The position numbers and the translations under genes were made by a program. DNA of 64,000 nucleotides from Temnothorax longispinosus. Lineage: Eukaryota; Arthropoda; Insecta; Hymenoptera; Formicidae. Positions within the stretch are counted from its first letter, which is position 1; every line of letters starts with the position of its first letter. Below, piece by piece: positions 24,429 through 35,199 of the stretch. The stretch is from NCBI RefSeq assembly GCF_030848805.1, contig NC_092364.1, positions 3,720,001-3,784,000 on the forward strand, given 5' to 3'. The notes below the pieces were generated by a model that did no database searches, was not told the DNA's origin, and saw only the letters and a program-made list of their open reading frames with translations.

Positions 24429-25671
24429 GCGAGAAACCGTCTAAGGGGCCTGGACGATTTACGTTACAACGATTGCATATTATACATATATCATGGAAAA
24501 CTTTACGTCGCTCTTTGTATAGGTATTAACAAGCCGGTGTTACAAGGTATTATATAGGGTATAATGAGAGGCTACGTGATATCGCGCGTACGTATGTTTA
24601 GAGTGGTTCTGCACTTTTACGAATGGGGCGTTGCACGTGGATGGATCGCTGCATGCGTAGACATCGTACCCTTCAAACGGATGAATTAATGTCGGGGTGA
24701 TATCATCTCGAGCGATGCGGCGACAGATACGTGTCTATTTATAACGTGAACTGTGCCGCCCGAAAAAAATTTCTTTCGGATCCCATCGCGTTGAATTTAA
24801 GATTCTCGAGACAAAAAAGGGGAGAACAATCGACGTCAATTTCAATTAAATCAAATCGCTTGAATGATTTACCCTTTAGCCGAGCGCACTGTCGTAACCG
24901 TGTACGGGAGATCTTAATCCTTTCTGCTATAATTAATTGCATTACAATAGAAGAATTATCTCGTTTACACACTTGAAAAATTTTCTGCTGAACGCAAAAA
25001 ATTTATTTTAGGAAGTTAAACATCGGAATTTTTTTTATTTTTCATGCAAATATAAAACAACAAATGCATACACGAAATTTGCTGAAGCACATGACAGTTG
25101 GTATTGAAAAAAAAATATACATAGTTGTTTCCAGTCGAGCGAATTTGTTATTTAATCGGCACGGCAGCCGTAATCAGTCGAGGCGCATAATTGCTCCACG
25201 CGTTTTGTTTCGGTTTTTCGTTCGTTGCTGCAGCGAGAAATCGCGTGGTAGCCGGCGGCCGGAGATTATTGTCGAAAAGTGGGCAGCAGCTGATCACCGG
25301 AACCGCATTTAAATACGTAATCGTTCGACTAATGCTCGCGTTTTGCCGCGATGTGTGCTCGCCGCTGCGCCGCGCCGCCTCCTCTCTTTTCCTCTCCCGA
25401 ATTTCGCTCATCGAGGTTTCGACGGCCGTTGATTTGCTTCCGCCACCTGCCGCTCTCGCTTTCGCGTGTGGAGTGCCACGTGTCACGCGCCTGTACTTCG
25501 TATACGCCAATATTTGGTTGACATATCGTCGGTTTAAATCGATCACTTACAAATGATATCCGCCTTGAGAGTCATAACTTTAATGTTCTAAATTTGTATA
25601 ATGTTGCCAAATTTGTGTTAAAATAATCTACAAGTTTAAAATAATTTTGCAGATTTTAAATCCTTCGCAGA
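24429..25671. other. Non-coding stretch
   Basis: Mixed to AT-rich. A CpG-rich patch at 25180-25500 carries overlapping open frames of 121 (plus) and 132 (minus) codons with no known domain. Confidence 0.65.
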
Positions 25672-26011
25672 TTAACCCCTAAATGCCCAGACCCTTTAGA
25701 ATGATATATTTTCAAATGTTCCCCCCAAAAATGGAGCTCATGCTCTCATTGATGATAGTTGAGTGATTGACCTAGCCGGTTGTACACGTAGCAGTACTCA
25801 GTTTACTTAATTTTTTATACTATGTTGAAATTGAAATTTTAACAATATAAGCATTTTATTCTTTTTTCCAAGCCTTGAACAACATTGAACATAATTTTCA
25901 TAACTAAATATCAAAAAATCAATGAGTAAGGAGACATTTTTCATGCTGGGGTCTTTTAGACCCCATGTGTCATTTACGAGATTCTTGAGAAATGTGGCAT
26001 TTAAGAGTTAA
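25672..26011. mobile_element. piggyBac-type non-autonomous element with TTAA target duplication
   Basis: TTAA at 25672-25675 and again at 26008-26011 flank 332 bp whose ends are imperfect inverted repeats: CCCCTAAATGCC (25676-25687) and GGCATTTAAGAG (25996-26007), 10 of 12 matching. A palindromic subterminal word, GGGGTCTTTTAGACCCC, lies at 25948-25964, with a related CAGACCCTTTAGA near the left end. TTAA targeting, C-rich termini and GGTCTAAAAGACC-like subterminal words are familiar from piggyBac-family elements. There is no transposase frame, so this is a deletion derivative or MITE. Confidence 0.75.
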
Positions 26012-26506
26012 AAATTTGTACATTGAGTGATTTAATTCAATTAGAGCAGTATAATTAGGTGATGCACACAATGAACAACAGTGCGAAATGACGAAGCACA
26101 TTATCAAATTTACGTGCTCGCTTTGTAATAATTTCACGTCGGAAAAGCGATATATTTATATCGATAATTTTTGAGTCTGTAGACTCAATTATAAACAAGC
26201 ATCCGCTAATTCTCTAATCTTTTTCTTTATTTTTATCGAAACCTCATATTATTATCTGTCTCGTTTAGTACATAGTTCTTCTCTCTTTTTGACATTTTCA
26301 CACATCATTACGACTTTCACAATTTTCTGTCTCGCTTAGCCCACAATTTGATTTGAAGTGGCATTTTGTTCTACTCTATTATGCTACAGAGATATTTATA
26401 GAATATTTTACGATCTCGAAACTGCACGGCCGTAATCGGAGTGCACGTCGTATAACAACTCCGGCTTATTCGTGACAACGAGTGCGTTGGTGACACGCGG
26501 TGGACG
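26012..26506. other. Non-coding AT-rich stretch
   Basis: AT-rich spacer between the TTAA-flanked element and the CpG-rich block. No open frame above 64 codons and no recognisable signal. Confidence 0.65.
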
Positions 26507-27355
26507 CATACAAACATACGATCGTAGATGCATACGTACACATGCGTACATACGTATACACACATGACGGCTTTTCAATTCCGCCGAGTGGAAAGCCCCA
26601 TTTAGCCGGAGATACTCACGCAAAACAGCGAGGAGGACGGCGTTTTGTATCACGTTTTGTACAAGCGCGCAAACACGCACACACGTGCGCCCGCGTAAAC
26701 ACGAAGAAGAGAGCTCGCGAGAGAAAGGGTTCGTCGTCGGATGAGGACAACAGGGGCGGCCGGTGGTGTCGTTGCGCACACTTACACGGAACGTGTGTAT
26801 GTGTGTGTGGAGGAGGAGCGCTTACGCGCGCGTGAATGCGTATCGCAGCGTATGGAGACGCGCGGGAGAAGGAAGAGGAGCTGGAAGTTATTCGGCGTGT
26901 GGATGTCGTCGTGCGTTTATCGTACATATGTACTCTTGTCCTCACGTACCACGCACGCAGGGACAGGGGTGTATTAGAAGTAGGTGCACCGACACGAGGA
27001 AGAGTACGCGACGGAGGTGGAGCAGGAGGAAGAGGAGGATGAGGTTGAACGCGGTTGGATGGCAGAGACGGTCAGCCGAGCGAATGGTATCGTGTCGCAG
27101 TGTGCAACTCGGCGTACTGTGTACCCCCGTGTGTCTCTGTAAAGATTCACAAGAGCGTCGGAAGGGAGGGAGAGAGAGAGACAGAGAGAAAGAGAGACGG
27201 AGAGTTGAGACGCGCCGCGTTGCCGAGGGAAGCGAGAGGGACGGGCTCGTCGATATTAAACACTTCTTTATGCGCTTCCGCTCGAGGCAGCGTGTCAGCG
27301 TCCATACACGCCGCAATCGCAGAGACACACTCGCGACACGTTAGAAAAGATGGTT

Positions 27356-27386
<31 letters not shown>

Positions 27387-27750
27387 TGGACTCGACGAGA
27401 GGGAGAGAGAGAGAGTGGGAAAGATCAGAGAAAAAGAAAAAGAGAGAGAGAGAGAGGGAGATCGGATACATAGCGTGTGCATGCATGCGACTGCATCGGC
27501 ATCAACAGCCAACGAACACCGCTCTCGTCTTTTGTCCATCCACGCGAGGCGACGGCCGATTGTGCGACGCGTTGATAATTTTAAAACAATGCCGACCGGC
27601 CCGGCCGCACATTGTGCAAAAATCACGGGGACACCGGTGAAAAGAGAGCAAAAGAGGAGAGGAAGAAACGAGAGAGGGTGGGTGGCGGCTCGTTCGTTCG
27701 TTCGTTCGCTCGTTCGCCCGAACAGGAATGGATGATGGTGCGCGCTTTTA
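26507..27750. other. Large CpG- and purine-rich block; possible promoter or untranslated region
   Basis: This block begins with degenerate ACATACG/ACGTACA repeats (26507-26566), continues CpG- and GT-rich, and becomes strongly purine-rich on the plus strand: pure purine runs at 27160-27181 (22 nt), 27356-27386 (31 nt) and 27427-27461 (35 nt). Frames of 193 and 226 codons on plus and 159 and 128 codons on minus overlap and are dominated by Arg/Glu or Ser/Leu repeats, so none is accepted. GA-rich CpG blocks of this kind are common at insect promoters and 5' untranslated exons, which is the most likely role if it has one. Confidence 0.35.
27691..27716. repeat. (CGTT/TTCG)n tetramer repeat
   Basis: About five CGTT units with one point change (27708-27710), at the downstream end of the purine-rich block. 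Confidence 0.9.
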
Positions 27751-28253
27751 TCTTGTATTGATGAAAAGCCAACCTGCCTCTCGATCGGCTAATCGACCGT
27801 GTGTGGACACCGGAGATTCCATAGAAAAGCTCCCGAGAAAAATGGCCGCGAATATGCTTGTCTTGCTCGGCAAGCGATGACGAGATACACCCATCCGGAT
27901 AGAGACGGCTCGTCCGAGGACGAGCGGAAGCGAAGAAATCACGTTAATTGAAACAGTAAGAGTTCCCTCGATGCGATTATAACGCGCTACATTCCGCTAT
28001 TCTTGATTGCTATCATCCGGATAGGTAAATGCGTTCGTGACACAGTGGTTTTGAGTACTCAGAAGCGGAAGGTAATGATGAACGTCATGGTATAAACGCC
28101 ACTATGTGTTGGAAGAGAAAGATAATAACACGTTTTAAATAAAAATATTAATAAAGGTCACAAAAATTAATAAATTAATAATATTATTTTTTTATCCCTT
28201 ATAGCCGCGCTGTCGTCATTTGCGCGCGAAAAATGCAAAATGTTGATCTATAT
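27751..28253. other. Non-coding stretch
   Basis: CpG-rich at first, then AT-rich. No open frame above 64 codons and no recognisable feature before the hairpin at 28254. Confidence 0.65.
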
Positions 28254-28377
28254 TGGGAGCTTTCCAGCAAGCGACACAAGTCGACACAAGCATCGTTCTA
28301 TCTTTCTTTTTTGGTAATGAGTAACAAAGATAAAACGATACTTATGTCGACTTGTGTCGCTTGTTGGAAAGCTCCCA
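28254..28377. mobile_element. Short foldback with 52-nt arms (MITE or small-RNA hairpin)
   Basis: The arms 28254-28305 and 28326-28377 pair in 48 of 52 positions without gaps and leave a 20-base loop. Both ends carry TGGGAGCTTTCC and its complement. The size and loop also resemble a long pre-miRNA or hairpin-siRNA precursor; the mature sequence matches no miRNA I know. TA dinucleotides lie near both ends but a clean target duplication cannot be fixed. No coding capacity. Confidence 0.65.
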
Positions 28378-29644
28378 TTATAACTTTCCGAACACAGTCC
28401 TGGACCAAAATCTTTTCTATATAGTATCGATGTCCCATGATATCAGTGCTACTCGGCTTCCACGTTGACCGTCGTTCGATATGATTCGGAATACGTATGC
28501 AGATATATGTATATACATTGTATACATACACATGTAGGTGCTCACGCTCTCGCCCGTCCCCATGTAGTCGCATTTGCCGATATCCACGTTGCGTTCTGCA
28601 ACGAAACAGTGCAAATCACAGCCGCGCGTACAGCGATGCATGTCATAATGAACGCCGGGCGACTTTTTGTTTCGGTCCCGTCGGCCGGAAATATCGGCCA
28701 TTTTGAATTTTCAATTTTCAACGCTCTAGTAAGCCCCTTCGCGGGCCCCTCCTCCCTCGACGTTTCCTCTCACCCTTCCTGTTCCTCCTCGTTCCCGTTC
28801 CCCGTTGCTCCCGTTGCCTCCTCCCTCGTCTTGTCGCGCGCGTACGAGAGAGCGCGTTACACGGGAGTGCCGTCTTCGCGGAAATTCAGAAAGAACCTCG
28901 AATTTTTGGAAAAGCAGGTATCGAAGTGGAGTAAACGTTCGTGGAGGAATTGAGAGGAAATTCGATGCTTTTAGCCAAGGTATTTCGTCGGAACGGTGTG
29001 GCAACTCGTTACGCGATATCGCGGCTGATGTACACAGCTCGTGTGCAACTCGAACCCCCCATCGGCCCCCCCTTCGTTCTCCGTGCCTATCTCACCCGAC
29101 ATATGAGCGGCGATTCTTATTTCCGCGGATTTCTTACTTCTCGCTCTCGGTTCCGCTTACCCTCGCGCAGGAATCCATTTCGCGGATGGACGATTTTTAT
29201 AGGCGATGACGGAGATACGAGCGGTAATAGCGGGCGCCGCGGTGGATCCGCGGACTGATTTTACGCGAGAGATTGTCGGCGATATTCGGGAGAGAATAAT
29301 TATATATTTCTCCCGTTGTGCACTCGATCGCACGTTGCACCGACGCACTTCGCTGCACCTCGCGCCCCTTCGACGCGTTGTCAAGATATATGTGTTAACA
29401 TTAACGTGATGTGTTACGTATTTGCGTCTGACAGATTATATTATTAATAAAACGTCTCTAATTATTTCCAAAAGCGAATACTTAGCAAATTGTTAATTGG
29501 AGATGTCCCAAAAGAGAGTTTAAAAAGAGAAGACTTATCTTAGCAGAATTTATATAAATTGAACTTATATTATAAATGTATATAAAACATTCGCGAGAAT
29601 ATATTATACGTATTAGAATATATTATTTCGTATACATGAAAAAT
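28378..29644. other. Non-coding stretch with a CpG- and pyrimidine-rich block
   Basis: AT/GT-rich degenerate TATACATA repeats lie at 28491-28536, then a CpG- and pyrimidine-rich block at 28730-29380. Frames of 162 and 134 codons (plus) overlap 92- and 94-codon minus frames and encode no known domain. A plus-strand CAG|GTATCG word at 28915-28923 is a possible donor. From 29400 the DNA is AT-rich. Confidence 0.6.
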
Positions 29645-29816
29645 TTTACTTACAAAATAATATTTATAAGAATATATATTACACGTATATTAAACGAGAA
29701 ATTACGAACTTAACTTATAAAAATTAATATTCACAAGAATATGTTCAAGAAATTGTAAACTTAACTTATAAAATAATGTAAGAATGTGTTATACATATTA
29801 CAGGAGAAATTATAAA
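29645..29816. repeat. Degenerate tandem repeat, about 50-65 bp period
   Basis: Three diverged units begin with TTWACTTAYAAAA at 29645, 29710 and 29761. They share AATATT..AAGAATATG and GAAATTRYRAA words downstream. The spacing drifts (65 then 51 bases), so this is an old AT-rich minisatellite-like array or serially duplicated spacer. Confidence 0.5.
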
Positions 29817-30190
29817 GATTTTTATCTTATTAGGCGTTATATAATAGCGTAAATCTCAATTTTTCTGAAGTTATTGGATTTGTCATCATTAAATCGAGAA
29901 GCTCGATTATGATACAAAGTTTTATAGATGTTTATTAAGGATTTTTATGATTTTGATGTGCGCGGCAGGTACATAAGATATATTTGCATGACTAATGAAA
30001 GTTTAAGATCCTCGTTTATTTTCAATATACGATGCATTCGATCGAGTGAACGAAGGAAAGCACCGAGCGGAAAACGAGTCATTTACCGGGCGATTACTGT
30101 CAGCTCTCCATAATGATTGGCCGTTCTCCAGCTGTAAAATCATTTATTAACGAGTAAAGATTGGCATCGATGATCGTTCTCGCAATTACA

Positions 30191-30266
30191 GATCGCCGAT
30201 TGACGGGCGTCCGTCCCGTTTCCAAATCGATACAATGACGCGAGTAACAACTCTCGCGCGCAGGTG
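30191..30266 (+). promoter_or_regulatory. Copy 2 of GATCGCCGATTGA with downstream CAGGTG E-box
   Basis: GATCGCCGATTGAC at 30191-30204 is followed by a CAGGTG E-box at 30261-30266, 70 bases from start to start. The module at 30732 has the same order with 74-base spacing. The repeat is visible; a regulatory role is inferred. Confidence 0.35.
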
Positions 30267-30731
30267 TTGCTCACGCAGCCGATGGAAATTAAATTCGCTT
30301 TCTGGACTTGTAGTGTACCGCGTGTTTTGCACGTACGTGACGCGCATTATGCTACATTAGTTGAATATCTTTCTGACGTCTTTCATCCCATACGGCGATA
30401 CATTGACAAAGACATTTGAAAATTTCATCGACGTTAAGATGCAGCAATCTTATAACACGTTTGGCATCATAATTTAGGAATAATGCGCGTTCTACACGTT
30501 TTACTTGATTATATCGTAATAAAAAGTGCGAGAATATACAGAGAAATCCGTAGAGCGTTCCTTTATATATTGTCAAGAGTGTTCAGAGTCGAGAGTGACG
30601 TTTTCCTTCGGTTAAATCATCGGGAAGGAATCCTAAGCGGTGGAAAGCGAATCTGTTAGGCGCGCGCGCGTGCCGTTTTCTTGTCACCGGCCGGATGATT
30701 TAATAACGGATCGATTGGTATCGCGATTATG

Positions 30732-30811
30732 GATCGCCGATTGACAGACGCTCGTTAGATGCGATCGGCTTGGCTCTGCACGCGCGTCTCCGCTCCGCTC
30801 CGATGCAGGTG
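30732..30811 (+). promoter_or_regulatory. Copy 3 of GATCGCCGATTGA with downstream CAGGTG E-box
   Basis: The 14-mer GATCGCCGATTGAC at 30732-30745 is identical to the copy at 30191 and is followed by CAGGTG at 30806-30811. The five bases after the 14-mer are also similar (GGGCG and AGACG). Confidence 0.35.
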
Positions 30812-33255
30812 TAACTGCCGAGCTCCGGGTTAACGACACCTGCGGCGAAGGTGCGTTCCAGACCGGGGAAATTATGGCGCGAGATGTTGCATACATTCGC
30901 AGGTAATATTTATAGCGCGCCCGAGTCATCGTCTATCAGCGAATCATCATAATTTATTCCGCGTTTCTGCGCTTAATCGCTGTCGCTAATTATGCGATAT
31001 CTGTGTTGAATCGGAATCAACGCAGCGTACGACGACTTGACGACGTCCCAGTGACAGTTCGAATGACAGTTTTCTTCATTTATCATCGCGATAATCACCT
31101 GTCTTCCTAATATGCTACTAAAAATTTTCGTAATAGCGGAAGAGACAGATGAGAGTTTTATGCGTTGAGAAATAGATCCTCAAAGTTTACAAGAACTGAA
31201 CAATTTTATTTCAATTATTTAATCAGTATTAGATATTTTTTGTGTGCAGATAACCAATTGTAGATAATTTTGATGGATTATGCGTAAAAATAATTTAAAA
31301 AAGAATAATAACAATAATAATAGATTTAATGAATGAATATGTAATACATGTCGTATATTTAGAAATATCGTAACACTTTACTTATCTAGGGTTTAAGAAA
31401 GTACGGAATAATGAATTAATAGTTGCACGCGTTAAGTTAAAAAAGTTGGTATGAGTGTGTATAAGGTATATTGTAAACCAAGTTTATTTCATGGCTTTTT
31501 GTAGCTGAAATTAAATAAATCTATCTACTTAAATCTACGGAAATTGAGAGTCAGGACTTAATGAACAGTTAGAGTCTTGGTAATTAACCTAATTTATTTA
31601 AATTCTTCTTTTGTAAAACTTTATGTTATCATTAAACGGACTTGATGCATACAGGTGAAAACGCGAATTGACGTTGTTAGCTTCGCCAATTAATTAATTG
31701 CAATTTCGTAAAAGGAAGGTAAAAGCGACAGGAATCATGAATCATCAAATATGTTCAATCGCGAGAATTAAGACGTGTATCCGCAATCGAGATAAACCGA
31801 TAGGCGGAATCTAACGAATGTCGACGCGAATGAATGAAGGCTCTATGAGTGGACTCTGAGAATGTTGACGTGCCTACCAGAGCGAAATCGTGTAAGTATA
31901 AGTAGCTGAATCCAGCATAGTGAATCAAGTTTTCATTAATAACGCTGCTTTTATACTGAAATTTTAAACGAATAAAATCATATTCAAATCACGACGCGAT
32001 TCAAAAGAGCAAGTTCAAACGCGTGTCTAAATTTATGTATAAAAATGTAGATTTTTTGAACCATTTAATCTCCAACTGGTAGACCTGAGGCACCCGGTAC
32101 ATTCGGGAGATAATTTACAGAATTAACGAGATTTTTGCGTTAGTCATTCGGTGACGAAGTGTGGGATAGAGTAACTAGGTGACAAAGAACACGTCGGAGA
32201 ATTATACTTGTCCGACGGACTACTCAATTTCCTGTCTGCGAAATCGCAGACTTGGCGGACTCCATTCTTTCCGAAGGATTCAACTTGTTTTTGCCATGGC
32301 TGGTGGGTGTCAATGGAACAGTATTACGTCGGATAAAGCCATATTCTGGAGTTGAAAGACGTCTTCGGCGAAACTCACCAGACCACTTCGCTCGTCTGCA
32401 AGTAAAATTACGAAATCGCAGATATTGGCGAAGCTAACAGAATTTATATTTTTGTAAAACATTGCGTTATGCGTTGCACCATGTTACGCTGTAGGTATTT
32501 ATTTTATGCTACGATACTATTATACGATACGTTATAAAAAATGTTTATAAAAACGCGAATATTCGGTTGGGTACACCTGAAAGATTAATTTACCCGGGAA
32601 ATCACTTTGATTACCTTTCTCAAAAATTTTAATTGCAATCTTGAGCTCCAAAGATAGAAGAATACCTTAAAAATCCGTTCGCACGGCTACACCAAAGCGA
32701 ATTTTAAGCTGACGCTCCACGTGCCGTCTTCCGGCCGAATTAATGGAATTCCCTCATTCAAGCCCCGGTGACGAGAGATTCGAGATAGTTTTGAGCGAAG
32801 AGACGGGACGCCCGCCTTGACGCGGTTTGTCTCTGAAAAGAGCCGGTGGTCTTGTCAATTAACGGCGGCGCGGAAGTAATCTTTCGAGTATCTATTATAA
32901 AATGAAAAGCGTAGCCGCGCGCGCCGCGAAATGAAGTACTGTATATCAACGACGCTCCATCTGGCTGCATGAGACCCAGTTTTTGTTTCCCTGCCTGAGC
33001 GTGCAATAGGTACCCATTATGTGTAATAGGTATGTCGCTACACAAAATTTTGACGAGCTATTTCCTTTTGGCCCTCATCTCCCGCCGGTAATATCTTTTC
33101 GCTTATCCTACAGTACATTGCAGTGTGATTCTTAATCAGAATATCCATCGATATGCATGCAGATTGTTTAAATTAATTTAAATTTTTGTACAATTTATTA
33201 ACATATTAATTCACATAGATATTTGTTCTTATCCTATCTTAGATTCGCAGAACAA

Positions 33256-33393
33256 TGTTGAGTCATTAGGCCTGTTCGTCTTAACTGAATTTCTTGCACG
33301 GTTCATCTTTCCTCTTTTCTTTTCATGTTGGAGAGAAAAAGATAAAAGATGTACAAGAAGTTCAGCTAAAACGAACAGGCCTATTATTCAACA
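33256..33393. mobile_element. Foldback element with TAGGCCTGTTCGT core arms
   Basis: Outer TGTTGA/TCAACA words lead into perfect 13-base arms TAGGCCTGTTCGT (33267-33279) and ACGAACAGGCCTA (33371-33383). The complementarity continues inward with scattered mismatches over about 30 more bases. The pyrimidine-rich centre pairs loosely with the purine-rich right half. It has no open frame and fits an aged small non-autonomous DNA transposon; no target duplication could be fixed. Confidence 0.6.
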
Positions 33394-34154
33394 GTATTAG
33401 TGTAATGGGAAAATCTGTTTTCTTGATTAGATATTTTTTACGTTGATTCGCGAAGTTGATCTGATTTTTAAGCAACGGCAATCGCGACCGTCGTGTCTCT
33501 CATCCGCGATAAAATCTCCCGCGAGTGTCGTCTTCTGCATTTGACGCTGTCGGGCTTTTCAATGCGACCTCGGCTCGATAGGTCGCATGACGGGCGTGCG
33601 TTCTCTTTGTGAGGAAAGCTCCACGAGCTTTGCGTTTGACGTATGCACTGTGCACCGGTCGTTACGTATCAATCGAGGCTTTGAACTCTCTCGGCGTTCT
33701 CTCCGCAGCCGACTCTACCGGAAAATTTTACGGCGAATGCAAACGCGAGAGCGTCGTACGCGAAAGTACGCGTTGTACGCGCATATGCCGTAGAACGGCG
33801 GAATGAAAGATCATCGTAAAATCGGGCAACGACGAAGTATAACGTGAAAAAAGGCAACAATTTATTACGTCGGACATATATTACTTCACGCGATACGTTC
33901 GCTATATGATTTACAGGTAATAAACGTTATTCCCCTAGCCCAATTAATTATCGTAACAACAGGAAAATGCAACCTTAGTCGCGCTAATTCTTCGGCGCGC
34001 GGCTATAATTCCTCGGGAAAAAAATCTAGCAATAATTTCTCCAAGTAATTACCAAGTAAGGGAGTCCGCCCCGCGGGGGCGTGTTTTTTTTTTTTCGTTC
34101 TCATCGTCGGCGTTCGCGAACGATCGCGATTTGCGATTAATAAATGGCGCAGTT
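33394..34154. other. Non-coding stretch
   Basis: Mixed DNA with a T12 run at 34084-34095. Open frames of 63 to 100 codons on both strands are unrecognised. Confidence 0.65.
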
Positions 34155-34399
34155 TTATCTGCGCGAAATATATATTGCGGGTTCGCGCGCCGGCTCGCGC
34201 GCACATATCTTCCGGCACGCTTAATATGAAATAAAAACGGCCGCGAGACGTGTTCGGCCACGTCACCAGATAATCGTGAATTATCTACAAGCCGACAGAA
34301 TGCAGATAAAACGCGCGGCCGCGGCGCACAGGCCGCGGTTCGCGTGCGCACGGTGAGTTATCTAGATGATTATCTGGCTGCTTTATCGGTAATTTATCT
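34155..34399. promoter_or_regulatory. Cluster of seven WGATAR (GATA-factor) sites; candidate enhancer
   Basis: Exact AGATAA/TTATCT words lie at 34155, 34268, 34281, 34304, 34358, 34370 and 34394: seven in 245 bases, against about 0.1 expected by chance for this six-mer on both strands. Three near the right end are in the same orientation and spaced 12 and 24 bases, close to one and two helical turns. WGATAR is the established binding site of GATA zinc-finger factors. The density strongly suggests a GATA-dependent enhancer; the target gene is not in the window. Confidence 0.55.
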
Positions 34400-34488
34400 G
34401 GGCAGGCATTAGTTTTTGCTTGATGGTGGCGTGCACCCCAGGCCAGCCTTCGCGAACCTAAATTATTCATTATATGGAGCAATCCCCG

Positions 34489-34508
34489 TATATATACATG
34501 TATATATA
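34489..34508. repeat. 20-bp perfect AT palindrome centred on CATG
   Basis: TATATATA, then CATG, then TATATATA: a perfect palindrome that can extrude as a cruciform. It continues into ATATATAC-like DNA on the right. Probably a microsatellite-derived palindrome. Confidence 0.85.
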
Positions 34509-34970
34509 ATATATACATACCCCCGCACTCTCGTTCTCCGCGGTCAAGCCTGCACTTGTCCTTACGAAGTCTGACGTTTATTAATTGTACTGGCCAATCA
34601 CGACCGCTCCTGTGCCTCGGACCATCGATCGATCGTCCCCGACGTAATACACACAACCCCTAATAACTCTTAAATATTTCTTTATACTCGGAAGAAGTAT
34701 CATTAATTCGTCGTCGCGGAAATCCACTTTCGTCTTTAATATTCCAAGGTAACAATTATCCATAAAGATCGTTACAACAATTTAGTATGTTTTGTTTCTT
34801 TATTAAATCTTGTTGAACGCCAAGTAACCAGGAATTATATTATTCTTATTTAACAGAGGTTGCGCGTTTAATATATAAACTAAGCTCATCCCTTTTCTGC
34901 GCGGACAGTTTAACGAGACAGACACGTCCTAGAACGTGTTTGCGGCGGGACGTGCGACGGTAACCGCATT

Positions 34971-35010
34971 ACGCACACACACATACACACATACACACAT
35001 ACACACGCAC
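34971..35010. repeat. (CACACATA)n microsatellite
   Basis: About three CACACATA units framed by CAC repeats, lying between the two GATA-site groups. Confidence 0.9.
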
Positions 35011-35068
35011 CGACTAGACGCTATCGTAAAAGAAATATATCGCTCCCGTGATCTACTGGCGTCGCGGA

Positions 35069-35199
35069 AGATAATTATTCACGTTTAGATAACGAACGGC
35101 CGGCGATGATATCGAGCGGAGGCGTCCATTAGCGGGGCTAAGCATCGGCCTGGGTAAAGGTGTATCTATTTATCATCAGATAACGGCCGGGAATTATCT
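35069..35199. promoter_or_regulatory. Second group of four WGATAR sites
   Basis: AGATAA/TTATCT words lie at 35069, 35087, 35178 and 35194, four in 131 bases, about 700 bases from the larger cluster. With it they suggest one composite GATA-responsive region spanning 34.1-35.2 kb. Confidence 0.45.

Larger units (their letters stand above)
29817..33255. other. Non-coding stretch, mostly AT-rich
   Basis: AT-rich with CpG-rich islands at 30050-30320 and 30600-31000. A CAATTAATTAATTG palindrome lies at 31687-31700. A perfect hairpin (GTCTGCG, four-base loop, CGCAGAC) lies at 32234-32251; its right half CGAAATCGCAGA recurs at 32411-32422. Open frames are at most 95 codons and unrecognised. No gene is supported. 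Confidence 0.65.

Noticed and set aside
27055..27735. 226-codon open frame on plus
   Set aside because: Dominated by Arg/Glu/Lys repeats produced by purine tracts; a 159-codon minus frame over the same DNA is the mirror Ser/Leu artefact.
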